DNA from: an uncultured Eubacteriales bacterium
GTDB taxonomy: Bacteria; Bacillota; Clostridia; Peptostreptococcales; Anaerovoracaceae
DNA: 64,000 bases
Assembly (NCBI GenBank): GCA_949286985.1
Contig: CASEEM010000010.1
Location: forward strand, 1 to 64,000
Direction of reading: 5' to 3'
Within the stretch, counting starts at the first letter, position 1, and each line of letters begins with the position of its first letter. This document shows positions 42,528-51,226 of the stretch, in pieces. Under the pieces are notes generated by a model that saw only the letters and a program-made list of their open reading frames with translations, made no database searches and was not told the origin of the DNA. The position numbers were made by a program, and so were the translations under genes.

Positions 42528-43442
42528 TTAGTTTCCTGCTACCTGAGCAGCAACCTCGGCAGCGAAGTCGTCTTCCTTCTTCTCGATGCCTTCGCCGACC
42601 TCGTAACGAACCATGGAAACGACCTGGATGTCCTTGCCGATCTCCTTCGCGCAGGACTCAACGTACTGAGCGATGTTCATGTCGCCGTTCTTAACGAATG
42701 GCTGATCGACGAGGCAGACCTCCTTGAGTTCCTTCTTGAGCTTGCCGGCAACGATCTTCTCGACCATCTCCGGCTTCTTGCCCTCATTGAGGACCTGCTC
42801 GGTGAGGATGTGCTTCTCGCTCTCGAGATAAGCCGGATCGACACCGTTCTCATCGACGAACTTCGGGTTCATCGAAGCGATCTGCATGGCAACATCCTTG
42901 CCGCAGGTCTCGACCTCTGCATAAGAAGCCTCCGTCTTGAGACCGACGATAGCGCCGATGCGGCCGCCGCCATGCGTATAACCTACATAGACAACGCCGT
43001 CCTCAGCGAGCTTCGCCGTACGGCGGAGATTGAGGTTCTCACCGATCTTCGCAACCTTCGCCGTGAGTGCCTCCTGAACCGTAGCACCCTCGAACGGCTC
43101 TGCGAGGAACTGCTCGATCGGAAGATCGCCCTTCGCGAGTGCTTCCTGAGCCATTGCCTCAACGAACTCGATGAACTCCTCGTTCTTAGCAACGAAGTCC
43201 GTCTCCGAGTTGACCTCGGCAATACCTGCGACCTTGTGGTCCTCGGAGAAAGCCATACGAACAAGACCCTCTGCAGCGATACGGCCGGCCTTCTTCTGAG
43301 CCTTCATGATACCCTTCTCTCTGAGATAATCGACAGCCTTATCGAGATCGCCGTCCGTCTCTACGAGAGCCTTCTTGCAATCCATCATTCCGGCGCCGGT
43401 GAGCTCACGGAGCTCCTTGACAAGTGCAGCTGTTACAGCCAT
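42528..43442 (-). CDS. tsf: Translation elongation factor Ts
   Basis: Nucleotide exchange factor for EF-Tu, 304 aa, full length. The UBA-like N-terminus LVKELRELTGAGMMDCKKAL and the core motif SETDFVAKNEEF are clear, and the ending repeats the family pattern. AAGGAGG precedes the ATG. It follows rpsB by 114 bp in the usual order; codons are those of a highly expressed gene. Confidence 0.98.
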   Translation of the reverse strand: MAVTAALVKELRELTGAGMMDCKKALVETDGDLDKAVDYLREKGIMKAQKKAGRIAAEGLVRMAFSEDHKVAGIAEVNSETDFVAKNEEFIEFVEAMAQEALAKGDLPIEQFLAEPFEGATVQEALTAKVAKIGENLNLRRTAKLAEDGVVYVGYTHGGGRIGAIVGLKTEASYAEVETCGKDVAMQIASMNPKFVDENGVDPAYLESEKHILTEQVLNEGKKPEMVEKIVAGKLKKELKEVCLVDQPFVKNGDMNIAQYVESCAKEIGKDIQVVSMVRYEVGEGIEKKEDDFAAEVAAQVAGN

Positions 43443-43556
43443 GATGTCCTCCTTGTGGTTCCATATAAATGTGCCGCCCGCCGGAATGATCCAGGTCCGG
43501 ACGGCACCGCGTGTTAAATCATTTCGGGACGAATCCCTTCCTTGGCGGACGAAGAA

Positions 43557-44303
43557 TTAAGCTTCCGTCTCCTCCGTCTCGACCTCAGCAGCCGGAGCCG
43601 GCTCCGACTCATCGAAGCTCTCGCCCTGCTTTGCCTCGATGACAGCATCAGCCATCATGGACGTGATGAGCTTAACCGCACGGATAGCATCATCGTTTGC
43701 CGGAATGATGTAATCAACATCGTCCGGATCGCAGTTGGTATCGACCATGCCGACGACCGGAATACCGAGCGTTCTTGCTTCCTTAACAGCGATCTTCTCC
43801 TTCTTCGGGTCGACGACGAACATTGCGCCGGGCATACCCTTCATATCCTTGATGCCGCCGAGGAACTTCTCGAGCTTCTCTGCCTCCTGGCGGATCTTGA
43901 GAGCTTCCTTCTTGGCATACTTCTCGATCGTGCCGTTCTCTTCCATCTCACGAATCTCGGCGAGACGAGCGATACGCTGGCTGATCGTCTTGTAATTGGT
44001 GAGCATGCCGCCCAGCCATCTCTCGTTGACATAGAACATGCCGCAGCGATTAGCCTCATCCTTGATTGCATTCTGAGCCTGCTTCTTCGTTCCGACGAAG
44101 AGGATCGGCTCGCCGGCAGCTGCCGTCTTGCGGATGAACTCATACGCATCGTCGATCATGTTGATCGTCTGAGCGAGGTCGATGATGTAGATCCCGTTTC
44201 TCTCCGTGAAGATGTAAGGAGCCATCTTAGGGTTCCATCTTCTCGTCTGGTGTCCGAAATGTACACCTGCTTCAAGCAATTGCTTCATTGTAACTACAGA
44301 CAT
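43557..44303 (-). CDS. rpsB: 30S ribosomal protein S2
   Basis: Small-subunit protein of 248 aa. Begins [27 protein letters not shown] and has [17 protein letters not shown] and the [19 protein letters not shown] segment. An acidic Glu/Ala tail of about 20 residues closes it. The ATG at 44303 with CGGAGG is chosen; the longer open frame lies in the leader. Confidence 0.98.
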   Translation of the reverse strand: MSVVTMKQLLEAGVHFGHQTRRWNPKMAPYIFTERNGIYIIDLAQTINMIDDAYEFIRKTAAAGEPILFVGTKKQAQNAIKDEANRCGMFYVNERWLGGMLTNYKTISQRIARLAEIREMEENGTIEKYAKKEALKIRQEAEKLEKFLGGIKDMKGMPGAMFVVDPKKEKIAVKEARTLGIPVVGMVDTNCDPDDVDYIIPANDDAIRAVKLITSMMADAVIEAKQGESFDESEPAPAAEVETEETEA

Positions 44304-44439
44304 AATATACCTCCGGTTGTTACTTCCATGAAGACCCTGAGACCTTAACCGCCGAGCGGCACCGCGGTCCGCATCTTCATGTGCCATATCGTACTGTCAA
44401 AAGGCGCACAAAAATAAGAGCGCATAATGACGCCTATAT

Positions 44440-44468
44440 ATTATAGAGTATCGCCGCTCCCGGCGCAA
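44440..44468 (-). promoter_or_regulatory. Promoter of rpsB-tsf
   Basis: Minus strand TTGCGC (44468-44463), 17-bp spacer, TATAAT (44445-44440). The leader of about 130 nt (44304-44433) is GC-rich and could fold, but no known S2 leader motif was recognised. The rest of the 382-bp gap to 44685 holds only the divergent promoter of the permease gene. Confidence 0.75.
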
Positions 44469-44592
44469 GGATTTCCTCGTCAGGAAAGGCGATTTTTTCG
44501 CGAAAAAGCGCGTCAAATCAGTGGAAACGCGCACTTTCTAAGGACTTTATTCACAAATCTATCAAATGATTCTATCTTATGCTATGAAAACA

Positions 44593-44601
44593 TGATATAA
44601 T
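44593..44601 (+). promoter_or_regulatory. Extended -10 promoter of the purine permease gene
   Basis: TGATATAAT at 44593-44601; no good -35. No purine riboswitch was found in the 85-bp leader. Confidence 0.5.
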
Positions 44602-44685
44602 TTGAAAGTATTTTTTGAGAAGCCCGCGGCTCGGGCGCTCAAACCGCAGTATCACACTTCGAACGACACACAGAAGGAGTCATTC

Positions 44686-46053
44686 ATGGAAAAGTTTTTT
44701 AAGCTCCAGGAGCACGGTACAACCGTGAGAACGGAGATCATCGCCGGAATCACCACCTTCCTCTCGATGGTCTACATCCTCGCGGTCAACCCGAACATCC
44801 TCTCGGCTTCCGGCATGGAACCGGATGCCATCTTCACCGCCACGGTCATCTCGGCAATCTTCGCGACACTGTTCATGGCTTTCATGGCGAATTATCCGGT
44901 CGCCCTCGCTTCCGGCATGGGACTGAATGCTTATTTCTCGTATTCGGTCTGCATCCCGATGGCGGAGGCCGGCATCGACGATCCGTGGAAGATCGCTCTC
45001 GCAGCCGTCTTCGTCGAAGGTATCGTCTTCGTTCTGCTTTCGCTCACGAGCTTCCGTGAGAAGCTCGTCAACGACGTTCCTGCCGCTCTCAAGCACGGTA
45101 TCACGGCAGGTATCGGTCTCTTCATCGTCATCGTCGGACTGAAGAGCGCAGGCATCATCGTTGCCAGCGATTCAACGCTGGTCGACCTCGGTGCTGTCGG
45201 CACGCCGCAGTTCGTCCTCGCCTTCGTCGGCTTCCTCGTCATCTGCGCCATGACGTATCGCCGCATTCCGGGTGCTGTCCTCTGGGGCATCCTGATCACC
45301 TGGCTCCTCGGCATCGTTGCAGAGAAGATTGGCTGGTATCAGGTCGACGTCGCTGCCGGCGTTTATTCGCTCATCCCGTCCGGCATCGTCAGCTTGCCTT
45401 CCGGCATGAATATCGGTCAGTTCGACTTCGCATGGATCGGCGGTCACATCATCGAGTTCGCCGTCATCGCGTTCTCCTTCCTCTTCGTCGACCTCTTCGA
45501 CACGGTCGGAACGCTCATCGGCGTTGCTTCGAAGGGCAACCTTCTGAACGAGAAGGGTGAGCTCCCGAACGCGAAGGGTGCTCTCCTCGCCGACGCTTTC
45601 GGTACCATCCTCGGTGCTTTCCTCGGTACGTCGACGGTCACGTCCTATGTTGAGTCCAGCGCAGGTGTTGCTGCCGGCGGAAGAACGGGTCTCACCGCTG
45701 TTTCGACGGCTGTCATGTTCGCGCTTTCCCTCTTCTTCTCGCCGATCTTCCTGGCGATCCCGGGATTCGCAACAACGCCGGCTCTCATGTACGTCGGTCT
45801 CCTGATGATCTCGTCGATCAAGAATGTCGACTTCGACGGCGATATCGCTGACACGGTTTCGGCCTTCTGCGCAGTCATCTTCATGCCGTTCTCGTATTCC
45901 ATCGCGAACGGTATCATGTTCGGCATGATTTCCTGGGTTCTTCTGAAGCTCGTCACGGGCAAGGTCAAGGACATCAACCCGATCATGTGGATCTGCTTCG
46001 GACTCTTCGCCCTGCGTATTATCACGCTCATCACGGGTATTTCGTATCACTAA
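44686..46053 (+). CDS. Purine (guanine/hypoxanthine) permease, AzgA type
   Basis: NCS2-family nucleobase transporter of 455 aa with about 13-14 membrane segments. The start MEKFFKLQEHGTTVRTEIIAGITTF, the substrate-site region GMGLNAYFSYSV, the LFVDLFDTVGTLIGVASKG segment and TSTVTSYVESSAGVAAGGRTG are the hallmarks of the AzgA/PbuG/PbuO branch. The ATG at 44686 has AAGGAG; an upstream ATG in frame at 44602 lies in the leader. Confidence 0.92.
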   Translation: MEKFFKLQEHGTTVRTEIIAGITTFLSMVYILAVNPNILSASGMEPDAIFTATVISAIFATLFMAFMANYPVALASGMGLNAYFSYSVCIPMAEAGIDDPWKIALAAVFVEGIVFVLLSLTSFREKLVNDVPAALKHGITAGIGLFIVIVGLKSAGIIVASDSTLVDLGAVGTPQFVLAFVGFLVICAMTYRRIPGAVLWGILITWLLGIVAEKIGWYQVDVAAGVYSLIPSGIVSLPSGMNIGQFDFAWIGGHIIEFAVIAFSFLFVDLFDTVGTLIGVASKGNLLNEKGELPNAKGALLADAFGTILGAFLGTSTVTSYVESSAGVAAGGRTGLTAVSTAVMFALSLFFSPIFLAIPGFATTPALMYVGLLMISSIKNVDFDGDIADTVSAFCAVIFMPFSYSIANGIMFGMISWVLLKLVTGKVKDINPIMWICFGLFALRIITLITGISYH

Positions 46054-46107
46054 GTTCCGAGGCATTCCCGCATTCACCGAGTGCGTTTGAGAATCAAGTC
46101 TATATAA

Positions 46108-46144
46108 AGCACGGCCCTCTTCCTCCGGGAAGGGGCCGTTTTAC
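46108..46144 (+). terminator. Terminator of the purine permease gene
   Basis: ACGGCCC pairs with GGGCCGT, with inner TTCC/GGAA pairing, followed by TTTT. Confidence 0.8.
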
Positions 46145-46161
46145 TTGGAGCGTGCGGGATA

Positions 46162-46170
46162 TGATATACT
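46162..46170 (+). promoter_or_regulatory. Extended -10 promoter of dinB
   Basis: TGATATACT at 46162-46170, about 25 bp before the ribosome site. No LexA box was recognised. Confidence 0.45.
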
Positions 46171-46207
46171 ATAGGAAGAATTTTCTGCGAGGAAAGGAGG
46201 CGCAGCG

Positions 46208-47479
46208 ATGAAGGATCGGGTGATTTTGCATTGCGATATGAATAATTTCTATGCCTCCGTGGAGCTGATGGACCATCCGGAGCTCCGAGGGAAGCCGGTG
46301 GCGGTGGCCGGGGATCCGGAGAATCGGCACGGGATCATTCTGGCGAAGAGTCAGGAGGCGAAGAAGCTCGGGGTCGTGACGGCGGAGACGATCGGGTCGG
46401 CGCGGCGAAAATGTCCGGACCTCATTCTGCTCCCTCCGCACCATGAGAAGTACCATCATTACAGCAAGCTGCTGAATGAGATCTATCTCGATTATACGGA
46501 CCGGGTGGAGCCGTTCAGCGTGGACGAGTCGTGGCTCGATGTCACGGAGAGTCTCGGCTTGTTCGGGTCGGCGGACCGAATTGCGGCGGAGATCCACGAG
46601 CGGGTGCAGGCGGCGTTCGGGCTGACGCTCTCGATCGGCATCTCGTGGAATAAGATCTTCGCGAAGATGGGGAGCGAATACAAGAAGCCGGATGCGACAA
46701 CGGCGATCACACGCGAGAATTACCGCGAACTGCTCTGGCCGATGCCGGCAGGCGAGTTTTTCTTCGTCGGGAAAGCGACAGCGGAGCGGCTTCAGTCGAT
46801 CGGCATTCGGACGATCGGCGATCTCGCAGCGGCGGATGAACGCGTGCTGCAGCAGCTGCTCGGAATCAGCGGGCCGCGGCTCGCGCGGGCGGCGCGCGGT
46901 GAGGACGATGCGCCGGTTCGGCGTTTCACGGATCCGAGTGAGATCCGGTCCGTCGGGCACGGCATGACTTTCCGCCGGAATCTCCTCGGCAGGCAGGATA
47001 TCAGCGTCGCGCTGACGGAGCTCGCGGACCGCGTGAGCACGAGGATGCGGCGTTATCATAAGCGGGCGCGCGGCGTTAAGGTCGAGATCGTCACGCCGGA
47101 ATTTAAGCGCATTTCGCGTCAGAAGCGTCTCTCCCGTTCGATTGCTGCCGGTGCGGAGATGAAGCATATCGGTATGCGTCTCATCGAGGAGGCCGGGTAT
47201 CTCGACCGCCCGATCCGCCTGCTCACGCTGACAGCGATCGAACTCACGGATTCAAAGGAGGGCGACCAGCTCTCCCTCTTCTCACCGGATTCCCTTCAAG
47301 AGGACGATACATCGAAGAGCGAGCGCGAGGAGCATCTCGAGGAGACGCTGGATCTCATCCGCGAGAAATTCGGCTCGAGCTCCATCCGCTTCGGCCACGC
47401 GATGAGGAACGACCTCGGCATCGAGGACGACCTCGCCTTCCGTCGGGAGATGGACGATGATTCCGGCGATATGATATAA
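46208..47479 (+). CDS. dinB: DNA polymerase IV (Y-family)
   Basis: Translesion polymerase of 423 aa. Seen: HCDMNNFYASVELMDHPEL (catalytic Asp), the VEPFSVDESWLDVTE active site (Asp-Glu), the helix-hairpin-helix thumb and a little finger domain. A DQLSLF-like beta-clamp motif (GDQLSLFSPD) sits near residue 358, followed by a C-terminal extension of about 60 residues. AAAGGAGG precedes the ATG. The front two-thirds use G-ending codons (GTG, CGG, GGG) far more than neighbours, which prefer C-ending ones. Confidence 0.95.
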   Translation: MKDRVILHCDMNNFYASVELMDHPELRGKPVAVAGDPENRHGIILAKSQEAKKLGVVTAETIGSARRKCPDLILLPPHHEKYHHYSKLLNEIYLDYTDRVEPFSVDESWLDVTESLGLFGSADRIAAEIHERVQAAFGLTLSIGISWNKIFAKMGSEYKKPDATTAITRENYRELLWPMPAGEFFFVGKATAERLQSIGIRTIGDLAAADERVLQQLLGISGPRLARAARGEDDAPVRRFTDPSEIRSVGHGMTFRRNLLGRQDISVALTELADRVSTRMRRYHKRARGVKVEIVTPEFKRISRQKRLSRSIAAGAEMKHIGMRLIEEAGYLDRPIRLLTLTAIELTDSKEGDQLSLFSPDSLQEDDTSKSEREEHLEETLDLIREKFGSSSIRFGHAMRNDLGIEDDLAFRREMDDDSGDMI

Positions 47480-47525
47480 TCCGTTTTGTTCCTATAATAT
47501 ATTTATCCTTATGATTATTGAGAGC

Positions 47526-47557
47526 AGTGAAGGCGCCGCCCGGCGCGTTCACTTTTT
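47526..47557 (+). terminator. Terminator between dinB and the GH25 gene
   Basis: AGTGAA-G-GCGCCG pairs with CGGCGC-G-TTCACT with one mismatch, followed by five T. The GH25 ribosome site begins about 5 bp later. TATAAT boxes at 47475-47480 (with TGA) and 47493-47498 lie before it, so the hairpin could also act as an attenuator. Confidence 0.7.
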
Positions 47558-47572
47558 ACAGAGGAAAAGGCT

Positions 47573-48706
47573 ATGTCACCCACGAACCGGCGAAGAAGGA
47601 AGCAGCCGCTCGGCCGCCGCATACGGAAAGCACTTCGCAAGAAGCTTCGTGCGCTCCGAAATCGCTTGCTTCGCTATATCAAGGCGAACAAATTCAAGAG
47701 CTTTCTCATCGGGCTCACGGCCGTTCTCATCCTCGTCATGCTTCTCGTCCCGCGGGGCGGGAGCAGCCTCGAGAGCTACGAGGGATATACGCATAACGCG
47801 CGGTTTGAGGAGGATGTCATCGTGAACGGCATCGATGTCTCCTATGCACAGGGGAACGGGATCGACTGGAACGATGTTAAGAAGTCGGGCGTCGATTTCG
47901 CCTTCATCCGCGCCGGTTATCGCGCGGCCCAAACCGGAAAGATCCATAAGGACGACCTCCTGGAACAGCATGCCAAAGGGGCACAGGATGCCGGGCTCAT
48001 GACGGGATATTATTTCTTCTCGCAGGCGCTCACCATGGAAGAGGCGAAGGAGGAAGCGAGGAAGCTCCTCGAATACACGGAGGGTTACGATCCGTCACTC
48101 CCTTATGTCATCGACCTCGAGACCTTCGGGAACGGACGGCAGACGCAGGCCATCCTGAACCGGACGCTCGGTGCGATGGACCTCTACCTCATCGCGGACG
48201 CCTTCTGCTCCGTCATCGAGGAGGCCGGCTACGATACGATGGTCTATGGCAATTACGACTTCCTCACCCATTATGCGGACGGCGAATTCCTCGGGAACCG
48301 CACGCATATCTGGCTCGCCCATTATCATCACAAGACCTCGTATCCGCACGGCTACAGCTACTGGCAGGCCTCGGAGAGCGGCAGCATCGTCGGCATCGAC
48401 GGAGCGGTCGACCTCGACTTCTGGTATCTCGATCCGTCAAAGCCGATCTATTCGACAGATCAGAGTTCGCAGGACCGCACCTCGCTCACCGAATGCAATG
48501 TCTCGCTCAGGGATCACTCGCCGAAGCTCCGCTTCGGGATTGCCGAGCCGGGCGTCGTCGTCAAGGACGGCTTCCGGACGCTCGAAGAGGGCAAGGATTA
48601 TGTCTGTGGATATGTTCACAACACGGCGAACGGCACGGGATATGCGGTCGTCACCGGCATCGGGGATTATAAGGATACGGTCACGACGTCCTTCCTCATT
48701 CGCTGA
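47573..48706 (+). CDS. GH25-type lysozyme, membrane-anchored
   Basis: Predicted peptidoglycan muramidase of 377 aa. A very basic N-terminus (1-40) and a membrane anchor (43-59) precede the GH25 barrel with GIDVSYAQG (Asp88), FAFIRAGYR and YVIDLET (Asp181, Glu183), which are the expected catalytic acids. After the barrel, residues about 310-377 form an Ig-like repeat of the kind with GKDYVCGYVHNTANGTGYAV common in cell-wall proteins. It may remodel the own wall. AGGAAAAGG precedes the ATG. Confidence 0.9.
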   Translation: MSPTNRRRRKQPLGRRIRKALRKKLRALRNRLLRYIKANKFKSFLIGLTAVLILVMLLVPRGGSSLESYEGYTHNARFEEDVIVNGIDVSYAQGNGIDWNDVKKSGVDFAFIRAGYRAAQTGKIHKDDLLEQHAKGAQDAGLMTGYYFFSQALTMEEAKEEARKLLEYTEGYDPSLPYVIDLETFGNGRQTQAILNRTLGAMDLYLIADAFCSVIEEAGYDTMVYGNYDFLTHYADGEFLGNRTHIWLAHYHHKTSYPHGYSYWQASESGSIVGIDGAVDLDFWYLDPSKPIYSTDQSSQDRTSLTECNVSLRDHSPKLRFGIAEPGVVVKDGFRTLEEGKDYVCGYVHNTANGTGYAVVTGIGDYKDTVTTSFLIR

Positions 48707-48780
48707 CGCTGAGCTAACACGATAGTATAAAATAGTATAAATAAGAAAGCGATCACGTATCATCAGGAAAGGAGCAATCT

Positions 48781-49539
48781 ATGCGCTTCATCTCATGGAA
48801 TGTCAACGGCTTCCGCGCCGTACTCAAGAAAGGCTTCGAGGAGGTTTTTCGCGACCTCGATGCCGACATCTTCTGCATCCAGGAGACCAAAATGCAGCCG
48901 GGTCAGGCGGATTTCCACCCGGAAGGCTATCACGAATATTTCCACTCGGCAGAGAAAAAGGGCTATTCAGGCACGGGCATCTACACGAAGGAGGAGCCGC
49001 TCTCCGTCACCTACGGCATGGACGGAAAGCACCTCGACGAGGGCCGCGTCATCACGCTCGAATATCCGGACTTCCGGTTCGTCGGCGCCTACGTTCCGAA
49101 CGCGCAGAACGAGCTTAAGCGCATCGACTACCGCATGGAATTCGAGGATGACCTTCGCGCCTATCTCTCGAAGCTCGACGAAACGAAGCCGGTCGTCTAC
49201 TGCGGCGACCTCAACGTCGCACACAAGGAAATCGACCTCAAGAATCCGAAGTCGAACCGCGGCAATGCCGGTTTCTCGGATGAGGAGCGCGGCAAGATGA
49301 CGGAGCTCCTCGACGCCGGTTTCACGGACACCTTCCGCTACCTGCACCCGGACGAGACGGGCGTCTACTCCTGGTGGTCCTACCGCTTCAACGCCCGCGC
49401 CAACAACGCGGGATGGCGCATCGATTATTTCATCGTCTCGAACCGCCTGCAGGAGAAGATCGAGGATGCGTCGATTCTCACGGACATCTACGGCAGCGAC
49501 CACTGCCCGGTCTCGCTGACGCTTTCGGATTTCAAGTAA
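48781..49539 (+). CDS. Exodeoxyribonuclease III / AP endonuclease
   Basis: Base-excision repair enzyme of the ExoIII/Xth family, 252 aa. Seen: MRFISWNVNGFRAVLKKGF (metal Asn), CIQETKMQPGQ (Glu), YCGDLNVAHKEIDL (Asp-Asn) and the closing GSDHCPVSLTL (Asp-His pair). Full length. GAAAGGAGC precedes the ATG. Upstream lie two copies of ATAGTATAAA in 48723-48743 that resemble -10 boxes. Confidence 0.95.
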   Translation: MRFISWNVNGFRAVLKKGFEEVFRDLDADIFCIQETKMQPGQADFHPEGYHEYFHSAEKKGYSGTGIYTKEEPLSVTYGMDGKHLDEGRVITLEYPDFRFVGAYVPNAQNELKRIDYRMEFEDDLRAYLSKLDETKPVVYCGDLNVAHKEIDLKNPKSNRGNAGFSDEERGKMTELLDAGFTDTFRYLHPDETGVYSWWSYRFNARANNAGWRIDYFIVSNRLQEKIEDASILTDIYGSDHCPVSLTLSDFK

Positions 49540-49563
49540 AACGCGCAGGCTTACATACAGAGC

Positions 49564-49596
49564 AAAGGCGAGAACCGAACGGTTCTCGCCTTTTTA
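49564..49596 (+). terminator. Terminator of the exonuclease III gene
   Basis: 11-bp stem (GGCGAGAACCG with CGGTTCTCGCC) followed by five T. It also lies after the converging radical SAM gene. Confidence 0.9.
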
Positions 49597-49636
49597 TATA
49601 TCCTCATTCCCTGCAGAGGGCGCGGGAATGTTCTTC

Positions 49637-50992
49637 TTATTTCTTTCTGTGCGAATCCTCCCAGAGCTTATCGGCAGTCGGGGTCCAATCATCCGCATAA
49701 GGCGTCGTGCGGTCGCAGAGGGTGTCCACCGCTTCCGGCGCTTCGTAATCCGTGGATACGGCGCCTGTCTCCTTGACCATGGCGCGGAGCTTCTCCGGAT
49801 TCTCCAGCATCGGGCACGGACGCAGCATGTTCTCGTTGAACGGCTGATTATTATGATAAGCCATGAAGATCGGCGACTTCAGCGCTTCGAGCAGCGTGCA
49901 GTTGCGAATGTTGACATTCGAATAATGGATGAAGACGCATGGCTCGACATCGCCGCGGGCGTTGATGTGCAAATAACGCCTGCCTCCGGCAATGCAGCCG
50001 CCGACATATTCCGCATCGTTCTGGAAATCCAAGGAGAAAATCGGCTTCGAAGAACGGAAGGCGCGGATCCGCCTGTACATCTCCGTACGCTGCTCCGGCG
50101 CAGGGAGAAGCGCCGGCACCGCACCGTTGCCCACCGGCATATAATGGAAGAACCAGATGAAGAGAGCGCCGGCATCAATGATCTGATCGAAGTAGGCCTC
50201 GCTGCTGACATCCTGCCAGTTTGCCGAGGTATAACAGGTGGAGATACCGAACGGAAGACCGTGAGACTTCAGCAAGGCCATGGCGCGATGAACCTTCTCA
50301 TAGACGCCTCCCCCGCGGCGTCCGTCGTTGGCCTCCTCAAAGCCCTCGAGAGAGATGGCCGGTACGAAGTTCTTGACGCGCAGCATATCCTGACAGAACG
50401 CCTCATCGATGAGCGTACCGTTCGTAAAAGCGAGGAACTCACAGTCGCTGTGCTTCTCGCAGAGGGCGAGGACATCCTTCTTTCGTACCATCGGCTCGCC
50501 GCCGGTGAAGATATACATATAGGTGCCCATCTCTTTGCCCTGCGTGATGATGGAATCCATTTCCTCGAGGGTGAGATTGAGCTTATTGCCGTACTCCGCA
50601 GCCCAGCATCCGGTGCAGTGCAGATTGCAGGCCGAGGTCGGGTCCAGCAGGATGGCCCACGGAACATTGCAGCCTTCGCGCTCGACGGTTTCATTCTGGG
50701 TCGCACTTCCGAGGAGGCTGGCATTGAGGATGAAATTCCGGAAGAAGGTCTTGCGGACCTCGGGATCCAGCTCGTAAAGGCGCATGATCAGCTGAAACCA
50801 GTTGTTATTCTTATCGGTGACGACATTTCGGATCGCATTCCTCTGCGAAGAATACCATCCTTCCGGCATGAGCCTGTCCACCAACTCCATCAACTTCGGA
50901 ATGTTGGTCTCCGGATCTTGCTCCAGGTAGCTCAGCGCCTGGTTCATGATTACGTTCAGCGCAGCATTTTTCGCTTTGTCCGACACATTCAT
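49637..50992 (-). CDS. Radical SAM protein, TetR-linked
   Basis: Radical S-adenosylmethionine enzyme of 451 aa. The cluster motif is CNLHCTGC (C122, C126, C129) after an N-terminal helical domain of about 105 residues; TGGEP follows near residue 165. The C-terminal part has Cys-containing stretches (GGCIAGGRRYLHINARGDVEPCVF; NCTLLEA; RPCPML) like auxiliary-cluster SPASM/twitch domains. The substrate is unknown; no short precursor peptide gene is visible nearby. It lies after a TetR gene with a repeat-bearing gap, so it is likely controlled by that regulator. Confidence 0.85.
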   Translation of the reverse strand: MNVSDKAKNAALNVIMNQALSYLEQDPETNIPKLMELVDRLMPEGWYSSQRNAIRNVVTDKNNNWFQLIMRLYELDPEVRKTFFRNFILNASLLGSATQNETVEREGCNVPWAILLDPTSACNLHCTGCWAAEYGNKLNLTLEEMDSIITQGKEMGTYMYIFTGGEPMVRKKDVLALCEKHSDCEFLAFTNGTLIDEAFCQDMLRVKNFVPAISLEGFEEANDGRRGGGVYEKVHRAMALLKSHGLPFGISTCYTSANWQDVSSEAYFDQIIDAGALFIWFFHYMPVGNGAVPALLPAPEQRTEMYRRIRAFRSSKPIFSLDFQNDAEYVGGCIAGGRRYLHINARGDVEPCVFIHYSNVNIRNCTLLEALKSPIFMAYHNNQPFNENMLRPCPMLENPEKLRAMVKETGAVSTDYEAPEAVDTLCDRTTPYADDWTPTADKLWEDSHRKK

Positions 50993-51041
50993 GTTGATTA
51001 CCTCACTTCATTATTTTGTACCCTCATTTCGAGTTGAACAC

Positions 51042-51070
51042 ATTTTAAAGCGGGCGAAAGCCCTTTTCCA
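51042..51070 (-). promoter_or_regulatory. Promoter of the radical SAM gene
   Basis: Minus strand TGGAAA (51070-51065), 17-bp spacer, TAAAAT (51047-51042). The spacer contains the small hairpin GGGC-TTTC-GCCC. Confidence 0.5.
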
Positions 51071-51087
51071 CGGTCATTCAAAATGAA

Positions 51088-51157
51088 GTGTTACATTTTG
51101 CCACATACCTCCGAACAGTGTTACCTTTTGAAACAGTTTCAAGAAGGTGTTACCATG
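51088..51157 (+). repeat. Three phased GTGTTAC repeats (putative regulator sites)
   Basis: GTGTTACATTTTG (51088-51100), GTGTTACCTTTTG (51118-51130) and GTGTTACCATG (51147-51157) recur every 29-30 bp, close to three helical turns, just upstream of the radical SAM promoter. They suggest cooperative protein binding on one DNA face. Confidence 0.6.
51128..51142. promoter_or_regulatory. Palindromic operator candidate
   Basis: TTGAAAC-A-GTTTCAA, a perfect 15-bp palindrome with near-matching flanks CCTT/AAGG. It overlaps the second GTGTTAC repeat and is a plausible TetR-type operator. Confidence 0.5.
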
Positions 51158-51187
51158 CCGCGAAGATGCCGACGCTCCGAGAACAAC

Positions 51188-51212
51188 AAAAAAGGCGGTG
51201 CCGGGCACCGCC
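51188..51212 (-). terminator. Terminator of the TetR gene
   Basis: GGCGGTGC-CGG-GCACCGCC followed by six T on the minus strand, 14 bp after the TetR stop. The radical SAM gene therefore needs its own promoter. Confidence 0.88.
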
Positions 51213-51226
51213 CTCCTGAGTGAATG

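Noticed and set aside
44602..44685. Purine riboswitch before the purine permease
   Set aside because: None of the conserved loop or junction blocks of the aptamer were found.
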